From NCBI GenBank assembly GCA_965199705.1, contig OZ241359.1, positions 2,728,001-2,792,000 on the forward strand: a stretch of DNA of 64,000 nt, in the 5' to 3' direction. A program made the translations under genes and the position numbers. This stretch comes from Azophilus sp965199705 (GTDB lineage Bacteria > Pseudomonadota > Gammaproteobacteria > Pseudomonadales > Azotimanducaceae). Shown in pieces: positions 8,957-17,454 of this stretch; within the stretch, counting starts at the first letter, position 1; each line of letters starts with the position of its first letter. Under the pieces are notes generated by a model, which did no database searches, was not told where the DNA came from, and saw only the letters and a list, made by a program, of their open reading frames with translations.

Positions 8957-8963
8957 TAACGCC

Positions 8964-8983
8964 CACTCACGCCCGCGCCTCAG
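8964..8983. repeat. Right 20-bp direct repeat (LOG gene 3' end, attR-like)
   Basis: Partner of 2,194-2,213 with one mismatch. It contains the TGA stop (8,967-8,969, minus strand) and the last codons of the LOG fragment. Confidence 0.6.
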
Positions 8984-9284
8984 CTATTCCCAGCAACTCA
9001 AGCGCCTCGTCAGCGCTTTGCGCCTTGATGAGCAGATCCGGTGCGCTTGAGTCCGCAAACCCATAGGTCACGAAGCGCCTGCACACGCGCTCGAACTCGC
9101 GCCAGTAGCCGTCCAGATCAATCAGCACCAGCGGCTTGGCGTGTTCATGTGCGAACCGGGATACGATGACCTTGAGGATTTCATCCAGGGTGCCATAGCC
9201 TCCAGGCAGGGCGATAAAGGCATCCGCCCAGTCAGCCATGATGCGCTTGCGCTCAGCGAGATTGGGCCGGTGCTCAATGGAGCC
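8967..9284 (-). pseudogene. LOG-family (TIGR00730-like) nucleoside 5'-monophosphate phosphoribohydrolase, 3' part only
   Basis: Residues from QGSIEHRPNLAERKRIM to GIAEARA form the second half of a LOG/lysine-decarboxylase-like Rossmann protein, including the signature LPGGYGTLDE. Family members are about 180-240 aa, so roughly the first half is missing. The break lies at about 9,285, where IS stub 2 begins. An ORF continues into the stub, but those residues are not LOG. The enzyme would cleave nucleoside monophosphates such as cytokinin precursors; this fragment lacks the N-terminal nucleotide-binding region and is probably inactive. Confidence 0.75.
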
Positions 9285-9462
9285 TTGTCCAATGAGGTAT
9301 GAGCCTGAAGGGGTGTTGGGTTTCCAACGGGAAGTGAGCCTGAAGGGTGGGGTTTTGGGATCATCGGAGGATGATCGTAACACTTCAGACCGAACGTATT
9401 CGGACGTTGGAGCAGGTGCGGGCTTTCGTGGAGGGCAACGGGCCGGCGGAGATCAAGCTGGC
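9285..9462 (+). mobile_element. IS remnant (stub 2)
   Basis: This is the same 5' IS end as stub 1, with a transposase start at about 9,369 (MIVTLQTERIRTLEQVRAFV). It cuts the LOG gene and breaks off near codon 30. Confidence 0.55.
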
Positions 9463-9465
9463 GGA

Positions 9466-9595
9466 CAGCGGGTCGGCCGCACTTGCGGGAGGCGTCTGTC
9501 AAGGCACCGGAGCGGAAGTCGTCGATAGAGGCCAGCTCGGCGAGCAGTTCGTCTCAAGTCCGCTGCGGTTGTTTGAGGTCCGGGGGATGGGACAT
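9466..9595 (-). pseudogene. N-terminal fragment of an unidentified IS-associated gene
   Basis: On the minus strand an ATG at 9,595 begins MSHPPDLKQPQRT followed by an in-frame stop, then DELLAELASIDDFRSGALTD. It runs into IS stub 2 at about 9,465. It reads like the start of a transposase-type gene inactivated by a nonsense change and truncation. The family is not recognised. No gene is seen between 9,596 and 9,935. Confidence 0.3.
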
Positions 9596-9935
9596 GGCGC
9601 CTCCTGCGGGTTTCTGTGTTCCACACAACGATACAGAAATTCGGCCCTTTCCCAAGCCCACTTCACGATCAACAAATCTGACGTACTCCCGCCCAAAACT
9701 CCCGCCCAAGAGGGTTGCATTGTGAGTTCATCTGTGGTACGGACCTCCCTCGGGAGGGAAATTGAATGGATGTGTGATCCTCAACGGATTCGCAGCACCT
9801 GCCTTTAGGCTGTCCACGTTGCAGCAGTTCTCGGTCGAGAATCGGCGGGTGGCGGGAGGCTTTCCGTTCAACCATACCCAAGATTTCGCATTCTTCGGAT
9901 GTAAGCGAAAAGACGATAGATGAAAGGGAGCAAGC

Positions 9936-10559
9936 ATGATGAGCAATGAAAGACCGCCCCAAGAGGGCCCGACCCAGAGTGAAAACCCGACCCAAGGGGA
10001 GCCACTCCAAAATGAGCGATTTAGAACCCTGCCCGGATACATGCGATGGCTCTTGGGAGGGCTCTTGTCTGTGCTGATTCTGTGTGCCTTGGGCATCTCG
10101 ACTTATGCCTCCGTATTAGCAAAGGTGGTCTGGACTACCGAGGAGTTGGGTAGCGCAGGTGACGGATTGGTGTCCGTCGTCGCCGCCATATTCGGTGTCC
10201 TTATCACGGGGGTTTTCATCTTCATGACTTTCCGGATTGATCGGGGAGCTATGCTCGAAGCGCACATGACGGCGAAGGAAGAGGCAAAAAAAGCCGTAGA
10301 ACGCGCGGACAATGCCGTAAAATGCGCGAAAAAGGTACTGAACGATGCCACTAACTCTGCCAAGAAAGCTGCCAAGGAAGCTGCCGAGGAGGGCGTGAAT
10401 AAGGCCTTCGAAGAACATAAGAAGGGAATCTTAGAAGAAGCAAAAGAAGAAGCGAAAATGCTGATGGAGACTGCGAAATCCGACGCAGAAAGTAAAGCGA
10501 GAAAGCTGATATCGAATGCGAAAGTTGTAGGAGGTGGAAAGATCGGGCTGGAAAGCTGA
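9936..10559 (+). CDS. Membrane protein with two TM helices and an Ala/Lys/Glu-rich coiled coil
   Basis: 207 aa. A Pro/Gln-rich N-terminus (about 35 residues) precedes TM1 (WLLGGLLSVLILCALGISTY, about 39-58) and TM2 (LVSVVAAIFGVLITGVFIFM, about 82-101). The rest (about 110-195) is a long charged helix, with runs such as KKAVERADNAVKCAKKVL and KKAAKEAAEEGVNKAF. It resembles apolipoprotein-like or ExbB/phage-spanin-like helical tails. No enzymatic motif is seen. It sits in the 10.7-kb accessory segment but separately from the methylase module. ATGATG at 9,936 gives two adjacent possible starts, preceded by GGGAG. Confidence 0.65.
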   Translation: MMSNERPPQEGPTQSENPTQGEPLQNERFRTLPGYMRWLLGGLLSVLILCALGISTYASVLAKVVWTTEELGSAGDGLVSVVAAIFGVLITGVFIFMTFRIDRGAMLEAHMTAKEEAKKAVERADNAVKCAKKVLNDATNSAKKAAKEAAEEGVNKAFEEHKKGILEEAKEEAKMLMETAKSDAESKARKLISNAKVVGGGKIGLES

Positions 10560-10580
10560 AGGACAGCCAGAGCGTTGACT

Positions 10581-10782
10581 GAGGCGAACTTCAGCAAATG
10601 GAAGGCGGGGCTGGTGCGGGAGGGCATTGCCCAAGGCCGGACGGAGGGCATGACCGAAGGCATGGCCCAGGGCCGTTGAGCGGGGCCGTTCGGAGGAGCG
10701 CGAGCGCCTGCGCAAGCTGGCGCGGCAGCTTGACCCGGAGGCTGCCGCGCAGCTTTCCAGGCTTCTCGACCAAGGGGATTGA
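10581..10782 (+). pseudogene. C-terminal fragment of an Rpn-like protein, frameshifted
   Basis: The frame NFSKWKAGLVREGIAQGR ... GMTEGMAQGR stops at 10,680. One base later the frame continues ERGRSEERERLRKLARQLDP ... LSRLLDQGD to TGA at 10,780. A Gly-x-x-x-Gly repeat linker followed by a Leu-rich DUF4351-like end is typical of Rpn/transposase-31 proteins. The sequence differs from the multicopy Rpn family of this window, so it is an older, unrelated relic. Confidence 0.5.
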
Positions 10783-10908
10783 CGAGCCATCCCCCGCCGC
10801 GCGGAGTTTCGCGCCAGCGAAACTCCAAACGCCTTCCTGAAGTCCCACTTGTTGGGAGAGAACTCGATTATGGACAACCCCAGCTTCAGCCGACAGAGCA
10901 GGTGGTGG

Positions 10909-11385
10909 TCACAAGGTCTGGTGCCGGCAAAGGCCGGATTCGCGAAGCAAGCTGCGATGCGTGCGGGTCAAGCCCTTTGATTCCCTCGTCGTGTAGATTT
11001 TTCCGCGGGGTTGGTCGATGAGATTCTTGTTCTTGAAGTCCTGCTGCAACGCCTTGTCGTTCGAGTACAGCAATCGGGCGCCGCTTAGCTGCGCCAGCGC
11101 TAGAACGTGCGGGTCGTCTGACACCAGCGATTCGGATTCGCTAAGCCGGCGCTCTTTTTGTTTGACTGCCTGCTCGTTCAATATGAACAAAACGCCGCTG
11201 GATATCGCGACTCTCGCCCACTCCCGGTAGCCCTTGTTGCTCTGTTCAAGCTCGCGAAGCTGTCGTCCTCCCGAAACGAGCCGCCCCCCGCCTGACTGGA
11301 GCCTGTCGAGAAAGGCAGCGCCGGCCTCGGATGGACTGTGACCGAACACTTCGTGCGCCACATTTGCGTCAATGATCCCGCACAT
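10909..11385 (-). CDS. PIN-domain nuclease, partner of the adjacent ATPase
   Basis: 158 aa. It starts MCGIIDANVAHEVFG with the first PIN Asp at residue 6, has acidic residues in RQLRELEQS in the middle, and SDDPHVLALAQLSG followed by LLYSNDKALQQDF, the standard distal Asp pattern of PIN RNases. The start lies 3 bp after the ATPase stop (same strand), so the two form an operon with the ATPase first. No antitoxin of the usual small VapB type is visible, so this is probably not a VapBC pair; the ATPase is the likely controller. The last ~20 residues (THRSLLRESGLCRHQTL) are not PIN-like and may come from a shifted end. Confidence 0.8.
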   Translation of the reverse strand: MCGIIDANVAHEVFGHSPSEAGAAFLDRLQSGGGRLVSGGRQLRELEQSNKGYREWARVAISSGVLFILNEQAVKQKERRLSESESLVSDDPHVLALAQLSGARLLYSNDKALQQDFKNKNLIDQPRGKIYTTRESKGLTRTHRSLLRESGLCRHQTL

Positions 11386-11388
11386 CGT

Positions 11389-12750
11389 TCAAGTGCCCTC
11401 GCCGTTTCGGTGCCTCCAGATTGATCGGGAGACTTCCTCCATGAAGAATCGCCGATATCCCGGTGGGGCGCCGAGGACGTTGCCCTCTTCGTCAACCTTG
11501 AGTGAGTGGATTTTGACGTCCAGCCCCTGCCTCTCGAAATAGAGGATGGAGATATCGTCCGGTTTCAGGCCTCCTTTGCGGTCTCGGACTTCCATGCGTA
11601 TCCGATCCAACAGGTAGTCACTGTGGGTCTCGACGATCAGTTGGCGTTGGTGACCGGCGATCTGGCAGAACAGGCTGCCCAAGGCGGCTTGGGCACTTGG
11701 ATGGAGATGGACTTCCGGCTGTTGCAGCAGGTGGACCGACCGGCGGTCGCTTCGCAGCAGCTCCGTAACGACGGGCAGAACCTGATTGACGCCATAGCCC
11801 ACGTCGATTAGATTTCGAAGCGGACCCTTGGCTCGCTTGCTTCCAACCTTGCGAACCTGCAATTGGAAGGGCTCAGTGCCTCGCTTGCCCAGCGCTCTGA
11901 CGATGATCTCGTCGAACAGGCCAGCGGCTCGGCCAAATCCCTCCAGAGCGGTCTTCAACCTGTCCCATTTGTTGGGCTCTTGGAAATGCAGGTCGGCAAA
12001 CAACATGGGAATGTAAGTGCCCTCTGGATCAGGCACGGGCCGATCTGGATCGTAGGTCCGGCGCGGCTTTGACCTCACCGGCGCACTGGCGAACAAGCCA
12101 GATGGCTCACGGAACGGTCGGCCCGGAGGTCTCAACAAGTCATTTGCTTCTTCGATATCTCGTTCGGTGGGTGCCTCCGAACCCTCAATTGATATCCACT
12201 CACCTTCGTAGAGCCTCGTGGATAGCGGCCAAAAGCGAAAATGATATCGGCTTTCTCGGCCCAGCACGGCACTCGCCTCAGCACTCCGCTTCCAGCCCCC
12301 CGTTGGTGAGCCGAAGCGGATCTCCTCGTTCCGATCCTCCTTTCTGAATTCGACCCAAGTGTCGCCGTCCCTAATTTTCCAATGTACTGGCAACGGCCCC
12401 GGCCCTCTTCTTTTGAACGTGGCGGTAAAGCTGATGCGGTGTCGAGTCATTTTGCGTTTGCTTCTGCCAAGACCACGAGAGAAGTACGTCACTCCGCCCA
12501 TAAACTCATCGGCGCGGCCAGCCTTGCCGCCGCGGAAGTGGGCGATTTCGTCGAAGCTGCCGAGATCGTAGGGTTCCTCTTTGAAATCCGGTTCCTTGCG
12601 AAAGAAGGCCAGTTCACGCATGGCGCGCACCATCGCTAGGAACGACGTCTTCCCGGTGCTGTTCTCTCCGACCAGCAGCGTCAGCGGGGCAAGGCGAGCG
12701 GTTTGCCTCTCGCGAAAGCAGCGGAAGTTCTCAAGGGTCAGGCTGTCCAT
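11389..12750 (-). CDS. OLD/AAA_21-type ABC-fold ATPase
   Basis: 453 aa. It opens MDSLTLENFRCFRERQ, the hallmark of SMC/RecF/OLD-type ATPases, with Walker A GENSTGKTS (Lys34). The Walker B region is HLLQQPEVHLHPSAQ, and ETHSDYLLDR is the D-loop/H-switch-like end. In relatives the position before QPE is usually acidic (LEQPE or LEEPE). Here it is Gln, which could weaken hydrolysis. No TOPRIM domain follows, so it is not a complete OLD nuclease; the nuclease function appears to be the PIN gene 3 bp downstream. ATPase-plus-nuclease pairs of this kind are common in phage-defence islands. Start ATG at 12,750. Confidence 0.85.
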   Translation of the reverse strand: MDSLTLENFRCFRERQTARLAPLTLLVGENSTGKTSFLAMVRAMRELAFFRKEPDFKEEPYDLGSFDEIAHFRGGKAGRADEFMGGVTYFSRGLGRSKRKMTRHRISFTATFKRRGPGPLPVHWKIRDGDTWVEFRKEDRNEEIRFGSPTGGWKRSAEASAVLGRESRYHFRFWPLSTRLYEGEWISIEGSEAPTERDIEEANDLLRPPGRPFREPSGLFASAPVRSKPRRTYDPDRPVPDPEGTYIPMLFADLHFQEPNKWDRLKTALEGFGRAAGLFDEIIVRALGKRGTEPFQLQVRKVGSKRAKGPLRNLIDVGYGVNQVLPVVTELLRSDRRSVHLLQQPEVHLHPSAQAALGSLFCQIAGHQRQLIVETHSDYLLDRIRMEVRDRKGGLKPDDISILYFERQGLDVKIHSLKVDEEGNVLGAPPGYRRFFMEEVSRSIWRHRNGEGT

Positions 12751-12892
12751 TGTCGATTCCTAGCCCGGAAATTTGCACCGGTCATGGTGGAAGGGTCTTG
12801 GGAAAACCCGATAATTCAGGCTGTTAGCCCCATCATACGGGGGATGCCACCGTGGCGAGAGGGTATCATAAACCCATCCGCTTCAAACCACT

Positions 12893-13124
12893 AAGAGTCG
12901 AACAAGCGTACATGAAGCTGCGTAAAGTCTGCGAGCCAAACACCCTGGACCCTGACCAGCCCGGCAACCGCGATTTTATGAAGTCAGACGCGCGCGACTT
13001 TGTGAATCCCTTGCGTCACAGACTTCAGAAGACAAGGGCTTATTCGCCGCCAGAATGTACGACGGAAGATTGTTCCCTGCTTGAATGGTTTCGCTATCTC
13101 GGACAGATCCGATCTAATTTATAG
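12893..13124 (+). pseudogene. 5'-truncated copy of the 117-aa membrane protein gene
   Basis: From AAGAGTCGAACAAGCGTACATG onward this is almost identical to 17,215-17,446 and encodes RVEQAYMKLRKVCEPNTLDP ... GQIRSNL. The upstream part, with the TM helix and start codon present at 17,093, is absent; the sequence before 12,893 belongs to the inserted segment. A frame runs on upstream by chance. This marks the right edge of the 10.7-kb insertion in copy A. Confidence 0.7.
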
Positions 13125-13134
13125 GGCAGTCATA

Positions 13135-13458
13135 GTTGCAGCCTCGTCTTGAGGCGCTCCATGTCTCGGTGTCCTTTTGATCCGGTTGCAGCTTCCGCAC
13201 AGAAGCTGGAGGTTCTCGATACCCCTTGCAGGATTTCTTGCTCGACTTGATGATCTGCTGCAAGTCCTTCTGGTCCCTGGCCAGGCTATCGACAAACTTG
13301 ATGCCACCAACCACATCGCGCGAACCGAGCAGCATGGCGGCCAGCACAAGTTCCTTCATCGAATTGGCATTGGCCCCGGCGTGTTGAACACGACGACACC
13401 GCGCTCAGTGTGGTCATCTACCGGAATGTTGTTGGTACCGGCACCGGCACGCTCCACC
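13135..13458 (-). pseudogene. serA fragment joined to an HNH-nuclease fragment (copy A)
   Basis: Minus strand, 5' part: AGTNNIPVD, TERGVVVFNTPG, then after a 1-base shift ANANSMKELVLAAMLLGSRD. This is the NAD-binding-domain entry of D-3-phosphoglycerate dehydrogenase (SerA). After SSKKSCKG it changes to IENLQLLCGSCNRIKRT, the zinc-binding CxxCN end of an HNH endonuclease. The join makes no functional enzyme. Copy B at 17,455 has the same join and frameshift, so the fusion predates the duplication. Copy A also has an extra T that shifts the HNH end. Confidence 0.65.
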
Positions 13459-13844
13459 CTTCGAATCGGGGAATCGCATGCCCAGACCAACTGCGGTGTT
13501 CAGCTACTCGCAAGGGCCGCCCTCCGTTTGCGCAAAGGGCGAATCCCCCCCACAATCGGCACCCTTTCCAACCTCGGAACCCGGAAACTCCCCGAAAGTG
13601 TGCAGCTTCAAGTTGCCATTGACAGTTTCCCGTCGCGCACCCGGGCTGAAGGCTCTCGGTCGCAAGCGCACGCAGACGAACAAGATCCTGCGCGATCATC
13701 ACGGCCCCTGGCCCGACATCCGGGTTGAATCGGCGAGGATAGCGGGATAGGGGCGAATGGCCACACGCACCGCAATGATGTCGCACACGAATTGGTGGTT
13801 CTGGCGCACATACGGGGCCCCTTCAGCCGTGCACACTGGTCGGC
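13459..13844. other. Non-coding stretch with a short dispersed repeat and the Rpn leader
   Basis: No gene is recognised. 13,687-13,711 holds a 25-bp sequence (CCAGGGGCCGTGATGATCGCG on the minus strand) that recurs at 53,349 and, more diverged, at 38,726. The last ~70 bp (GATGTCGCACACGAATTGGTG ... GGTCGGC) are a conserved leader found before every complete Rpn gene in the window. Confidence 0.5.
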
Positions 13845-14987
13845 ATGCAGCACGATGCTACCTACAAGGCCGCCTTCACCCACACGCGCATGATGCGCGA
13901 CCAGCTGCTTTTGCTCGAACAACTGGTCGGAGATCGGCTGCCCATGCTGCGTCGCCTGCGCCTGGATACCTTGCAACGCCTTTCCAGTGAATATCTGACC
14001 GACAATCTGGAACGCCGCTTCGGCGACATGGTCTGGCGGGTCGGCTTGCAACCTGCATCACCCGACGACGAGGCCGAAGAACCGCACTGGCTGCACATCC
14101 TGGTGATGCTGGAGTTCCAGTCTCGACCGGAATGGATCATGGCCGCACGGGTGCAGAACTACGCCAGCTTGCTGTATCTGGCTCTGCACAAGGAGAAGCC
14201 GTTCAGCGCCAGCAATCCAATACCGCCGGTGTTGCCGATTGTGCTCTACAACGGCTCCACGCCATGGCGGGCGCCGCTGCGCCTTTCGGCCCTGAAGGGC
14301 TCTGGGATGGAAACGGTGATGGAAACGGTGGAGTCGGGGCCGGCGGGTGTGCATGTGGCGCCGATGGAACTGGTGGGAGACGGCTATATTCTGGTCGATC
14401 AACAGGCGTTGTTGGGAGAGGACCTGCTGGAAGACAATGCGGCGACCTTGCTGGCGTGGATCGAGGGTCTGAAGGGTCCGAAGGACATGCCCCGGCTGGT
14501 GAAGCGCTGTTATGAGTGGCTTTCCGAGGCGGAGGATGGCAGTCTTCTGGACGTGCTGATGCGCAAGCTGGAGGCATGGATTGGGAATGCGGATATTCAG
14601 GATGCACAGGAGTGGCGTATGAAACTGATCAGGATCCGGGAGTCTGCGGCGGAAGTGGTGCGCCAGCCGATTGATTTCGAGGAGCGTATAGCGCGTTGGG
14701 AGCGGCAGGTGTTTGACAATGGCAAGGCTGACGGCGAAGCACGGGGCGAAGCGCGAGGCCGGGCCGAAGGCGAGGCGCGAGGCAAGGCCGAAGGCGAGGA
14801 GATCGCATTGGCTCGGGAACGCACTCTGCTTGAGCGTCAGGTTGCGCTGCGCTTTGGCGGCGACACGGCGGAGCGTTTTGGTGTTTTGCTGGAGGGCGTT
14901 TCCGACCCGGAGCGTCTGGCCAAGGTGGGAGAGTGGATCATCGAGTGCCCGGACGGCGCTTCGTTGCTGGTGCGCATGGGTGAGTGA
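13845..14987 (+). CDS. Rpn-family PD-(D/E)XK nuclease/putative transposase, paralogue 1
   Basis: 380 aa. It belongs to the Rpn (recombination-promoting nuclease, transposase_31) group. It starts MQHDATYKAAF, has Asp61 in FGDMVWRV and the core strand HILVMLEFQSRPEW with Glu90-x-Gln92, followed by a helix RVQNYASLLYLALH. These are the expected metal-binding residues. Residues about 295-320 are a repeat linker of GEAR/GRAE/GKAE units. The C-terminal ~55 residues (LLERQVALRFGGDTAERFG ... LLVRMGE) form a helical tail shared with the Uma2-like gene at 36,676. E. coli Rpn proteins are DNA endonucleases that raise RecA-independent recombination. This gene leads straight into the copy B repeat block. 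Confidence 0.85.
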   Translation: MQHDATYKAAFTHTRMMRDQLLLLEQLVGDRLPMLRRLRLDTLQRLSSEYLTDNLERRFGDMVWRVGLQPASPDDEAEEPHWLHILVMLEFQSRPEWIMAARVQNYASLLYLALHKEKPFSASNPIPPVLPIVLYNGSTPWRAPLRLSALKGSGMETVMETVESGPAGVHVAPMELVGDGYILVDQQALLGEDLLEDNAATLLAWIEGLKGPKDMPRLVKRCYEWLSEAEDGSLLDVLMRKLEAWIGNADIQDAQEWRMKLIRIRESAAEVVRQPIDFEERIARWERQVFDNGKADGEARGEARGRAEGEARGKAEGEEIALARERTLLERQVALRFGGDTAERFGVLLEGVSDPERLAKVGEWIIECPDGASLLVRMGE

Positions 14988-15017
14988 TGTCCGCCTGGAC
15001 GTCTCGCCTCAACATGA

Positions 15018-15883
15018 TTGCCCGACCTCATAATTCCGAAAAAGTCGGAACGGGAAGAATTGGGGGCGATCACGAACAAGGGTTCGCACCGCTCCCAGAA
15101 GGTGATCAACGCCTTGATCCTGCTCAACTGCAACTACGGGGAGCACAACGAGCGACAGGCGACCGGGGAAGCCATTGCGGACATTCTGCGGATCAGCACG
15201 CGCAGAGTGGCGCGTGTGAAGCGTCGCTTCGTGGAGTCGGGTCTTGATGCAGCACTGGGTGGTCAGCAGGGTCGGCGGCCGACCTGCCAGCGCAAGGCCG
15301 ACGGCGAGTTCGAGGCGCGCTTGATTGCGTTGAGTTGCGGCGAACCGCCAAAGGGTCGCGGGCAATGGTCGTTGCGCTTGCTGGCGGATCGGGCCGTGGA
15401 ATTGGGGTACATCGACAACGTGTCGCACGAGACGGTGCGCCGGGTTCTGAAAAAAACGAGGTCAAACCTTGGCGCCGGGTCGGATGGATGATCCCGCCTC
15501 AAGGCAACGCGGACTTCGCGGCCGCTGTGGAGCAGGTGCTCGACGTGTACCGCCGTCCTGACGACAAGGCCTTCCCCGTGGTTTGCGTGGACGAGACGCC
15601 GCGCCAGCTAATCCGCGAGACGCGCGTGCCCCTCGCGGCCGAACCGGACGCCCGGCACGGCACGACCATGAGTACCGGCGCTGCACAACCTGCAATGTGT
15701 TCATGGCCACGCAACATCCGCCAGTGCCTCAACCGACGCATCGACTCCATTGAAGTCCTGCGCGATGAGGCCGCTGCTTGGCAAGCTGAACGCGACCGCA
15801 TTCAGGCCAAGGTGAATTGGCAGTTCACCACCACGCACGCTCGCAACAAGCTCAAGCGCCTCTATCCGACATTTGACTCGTGA
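15018..15883 (+). pseudogene. IS630-family transposase, frameshifted and deleted (copy B)
   Basis: Near-identical to 153-1,018, with the same frameshift after RVLKKTRSN and the same loss of the DDE middle between CNVFMAT and NIRQCLN. A TTG at 15,018 gives the fuller N-terminus (PDLIIPKKSEREELGAITNK), which is likely the original start. Small differences from copy A (for example VEQ for MEQ) show that the copies have begun to diverge. Confidence 0.8.
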
Positions 15884-15900
15884 CAGGACACTAGGCACGG

Positions 15901-16659
15901 ATGAAGAAAAAACCCTTTAAAGCCCACCGCAACCGCAAGTCAAGGATCTCGCCCGACATCATGGCAAGAGACTTCCTGGGCATGGCGGACGAGGAAATCC
16001 GCGTTGCCCGCGCCGAGGAGGCCATCGGAACGCAACACGACAACATCTATGCCCGAAACAAGGCGCTCCAAAGCGCAGGCATGGGCATCGAACTCGTTTA
16101 CAAGGCACTGATACTCGCGCAGGGCGTTAAATCTGATGGGAAGGTCTGGAAGGGCCACCGCATCAAGGTTTTGCACGCGCAACTGGTCGGGACCGACAAG
16201 GACGATCTCGAAAAATGCATCTGCAACCTAGGATGGCCGGATCCGTCCGAGTGGTGCCGCTACTTGGACGACACTGTCAACCACACACAGAGGAAATACT
16301 TCATGTACGACACCCAACGGCAACGACAAGGCATCTCGTTTCCGACTTGGGGTCCCGCCAGCGTCGCCGGCATTGTGCAGGTATTCGAGAGAGCATTCGA
16401 GTTGGCTGACAGGCGCGTCCAATTCTCAACGCGCAAGCGCCACCCAAGTCCGTCGCAAGCGCTCCATCTCCCGGACAACGGCGAGATTCGCCGCCGCCTC
16501 ATCGCCGAGATCAATCTACCCGAGGGCCAAGTCCGCTCAGGAGAACCCTTGGGCGGCATGTCACAAAGATTGGACACCGGCGAAGTACGAATCCTGAGCC
16601 CCGGCGAGATGGAGGCGGAACCAGATGCGGAACCGGGTTCAACCAGAGACCCTCCCTGA
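15901..16659 (+). CDS. HEPN-like hypothetical protein, 252 aa (copy B)
   Basis: Second copy of the gene at 1,036, with four or five substitutions (KVWKGHR instead of KVSKGHR, DDLEK instead of DELEK, GEVRILSPGE instead of GDVRILSPDE). It keeps the full length and the KALILAQG/KGHRIKVLH pattern. That both copies are intact, beside a broken transposase of the same age, suggests the gene is either recent or still under selection. Confidence 0.6.
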   Translation: MKKKPFKAHRNRKSRISPDIMARDFLGMADEEIRVARAEEAIGTQHDNIYARNKALQSAGMGIELVYKALILAQGVKSDGKVWKGHRIKVLHAQLVGTDKDDLEKCICNLGWPDPSEWCRYLDDTVNHTQRKYFMYDTQRQRQGISFPTWGPASVAGIVQVFERAFELADRRVQFSTRKRHPSPSQALHLPDNGEIRRRLIAEINLPEGQVRSGEPLGGMSQRLDTGEVRILSPGEMEAEPDAEPGSTRDPP

Positions 16660-16824
16660 CCATCCAGACTCCTCGGCCGAAAGGCCACCGATGCGCAAAG
16701 CAGAAAGCTCGACATGATCCGAAACCGGCCCTCTCCAACAGCGTCAGCCCACGCTACGAGATTGGTGGCGACTTAGTTGCTGCCTTCGGTCGTGACGGCG
16801 TGGCCGAAGCATGTACCGATCCAG

Positions 16825-17010
16825 CCTTGTCCAATGAGGTAAGAGCCTGAAAGGGTGGTGGGTTTCCAACGGGAAGTGAGCCTGAAGGGTGGGGTTTGGG
16901 GATCATCGGAGGATGATCGTGACACTTCAGACCGAACGGATTCGGACGTTGGAGCAAGTGCGGGCCTTCGTGGAGGGCAACGGGCCGGCGGAGATTAAGC
17001 TGAACTTCCT
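16825..17010 (+). mobile_element. IS remnant (stub 3)
   Basis: Same transposase 5' end as stubs 1 and 2, with a start at about 16,913. It breaks off at the same base as stub 1 (GAGATTAAGCTGAACTTCCTAAGTG). After that an AT-rich stretch similar to 2,150-2,190 follows. Confidence 0.55.
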
Positions 17011-17092
17011 AAGTGTCAAAGTATCAAATTATTGATTTTATTGATAATAAAAAATCACTTGACGATTCGAGGGGAGACGGCATGATGGGTGG

Positions 17093-17446
17093 ATGGAACC
17101 TTTCAAAGTCCTGTCTTGGTTCGCAGATCACGTACTCTCGCACGGAATCACCGCTGGCGTGGTGGCCCTCGTGATGTATCTCCCCCGGTTCCTTCGGCGA
17201 CGACGGCTGAAACCAAGAGTCGAACAAGCGTACATGAAGCTGCGTAAAGTCTGCGAGCCGAACACCCTGGACCCTGACCAGCCCGGCAACCGCGATTTTA
17301 TGAAGTCAGACGCGCGCGACTTTGTGAATCCCTTGCGTCACAGACTTCAGAAGGCAGAGGCTTATCCGCCGCCAGAATGTACGACGGAAGATTGTTCCCT
17401 GCTTGAATGGTTTCGCTATCTTGGACAGATCCGATCTAATTTATAG
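17093..17446 (+). CDS. Small single-TM hypothetical protein, 117 aa
   Basis: Complete version of the gene truncated at 12,893. Residues about 17-34 (GITAGVVALVMYLPRFL) form one membrane helix followed by a basic stretch RRRRLKPR, so the C-terminal ~80 residues should be cytoplasmic. The soluble part (EQAYMKLRKVCEPNTLDPDQ, ECTTEDCSLLEWFRYLGQIR) matches no family known to me. The upstream AT-rich segment (17,011-17,060) could hold its promoter. It is the locus that was disrupted when copy A gained the defence island. Confidence 0.6.
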   Translation: MEPFKVLSWFADHVLSHGITAGVVALVMYLPRFLRRRRLKPRVEQAYMKLRKVCEPNTLDPDQPGNRDFMKSDARDFVNPLRHRLQKAEAYPPPECTTEDCSLLEWFRYLGQIRSNL

Positions 17447-17454
17447 GGCAGTCA

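Noticed and set aside
8967..9383. LOG protein taken as a complete 138-residue enzyme
   Set aside because: The first ~33 residues are translated IS stub, not LOG; the real N-terminal half is missing.
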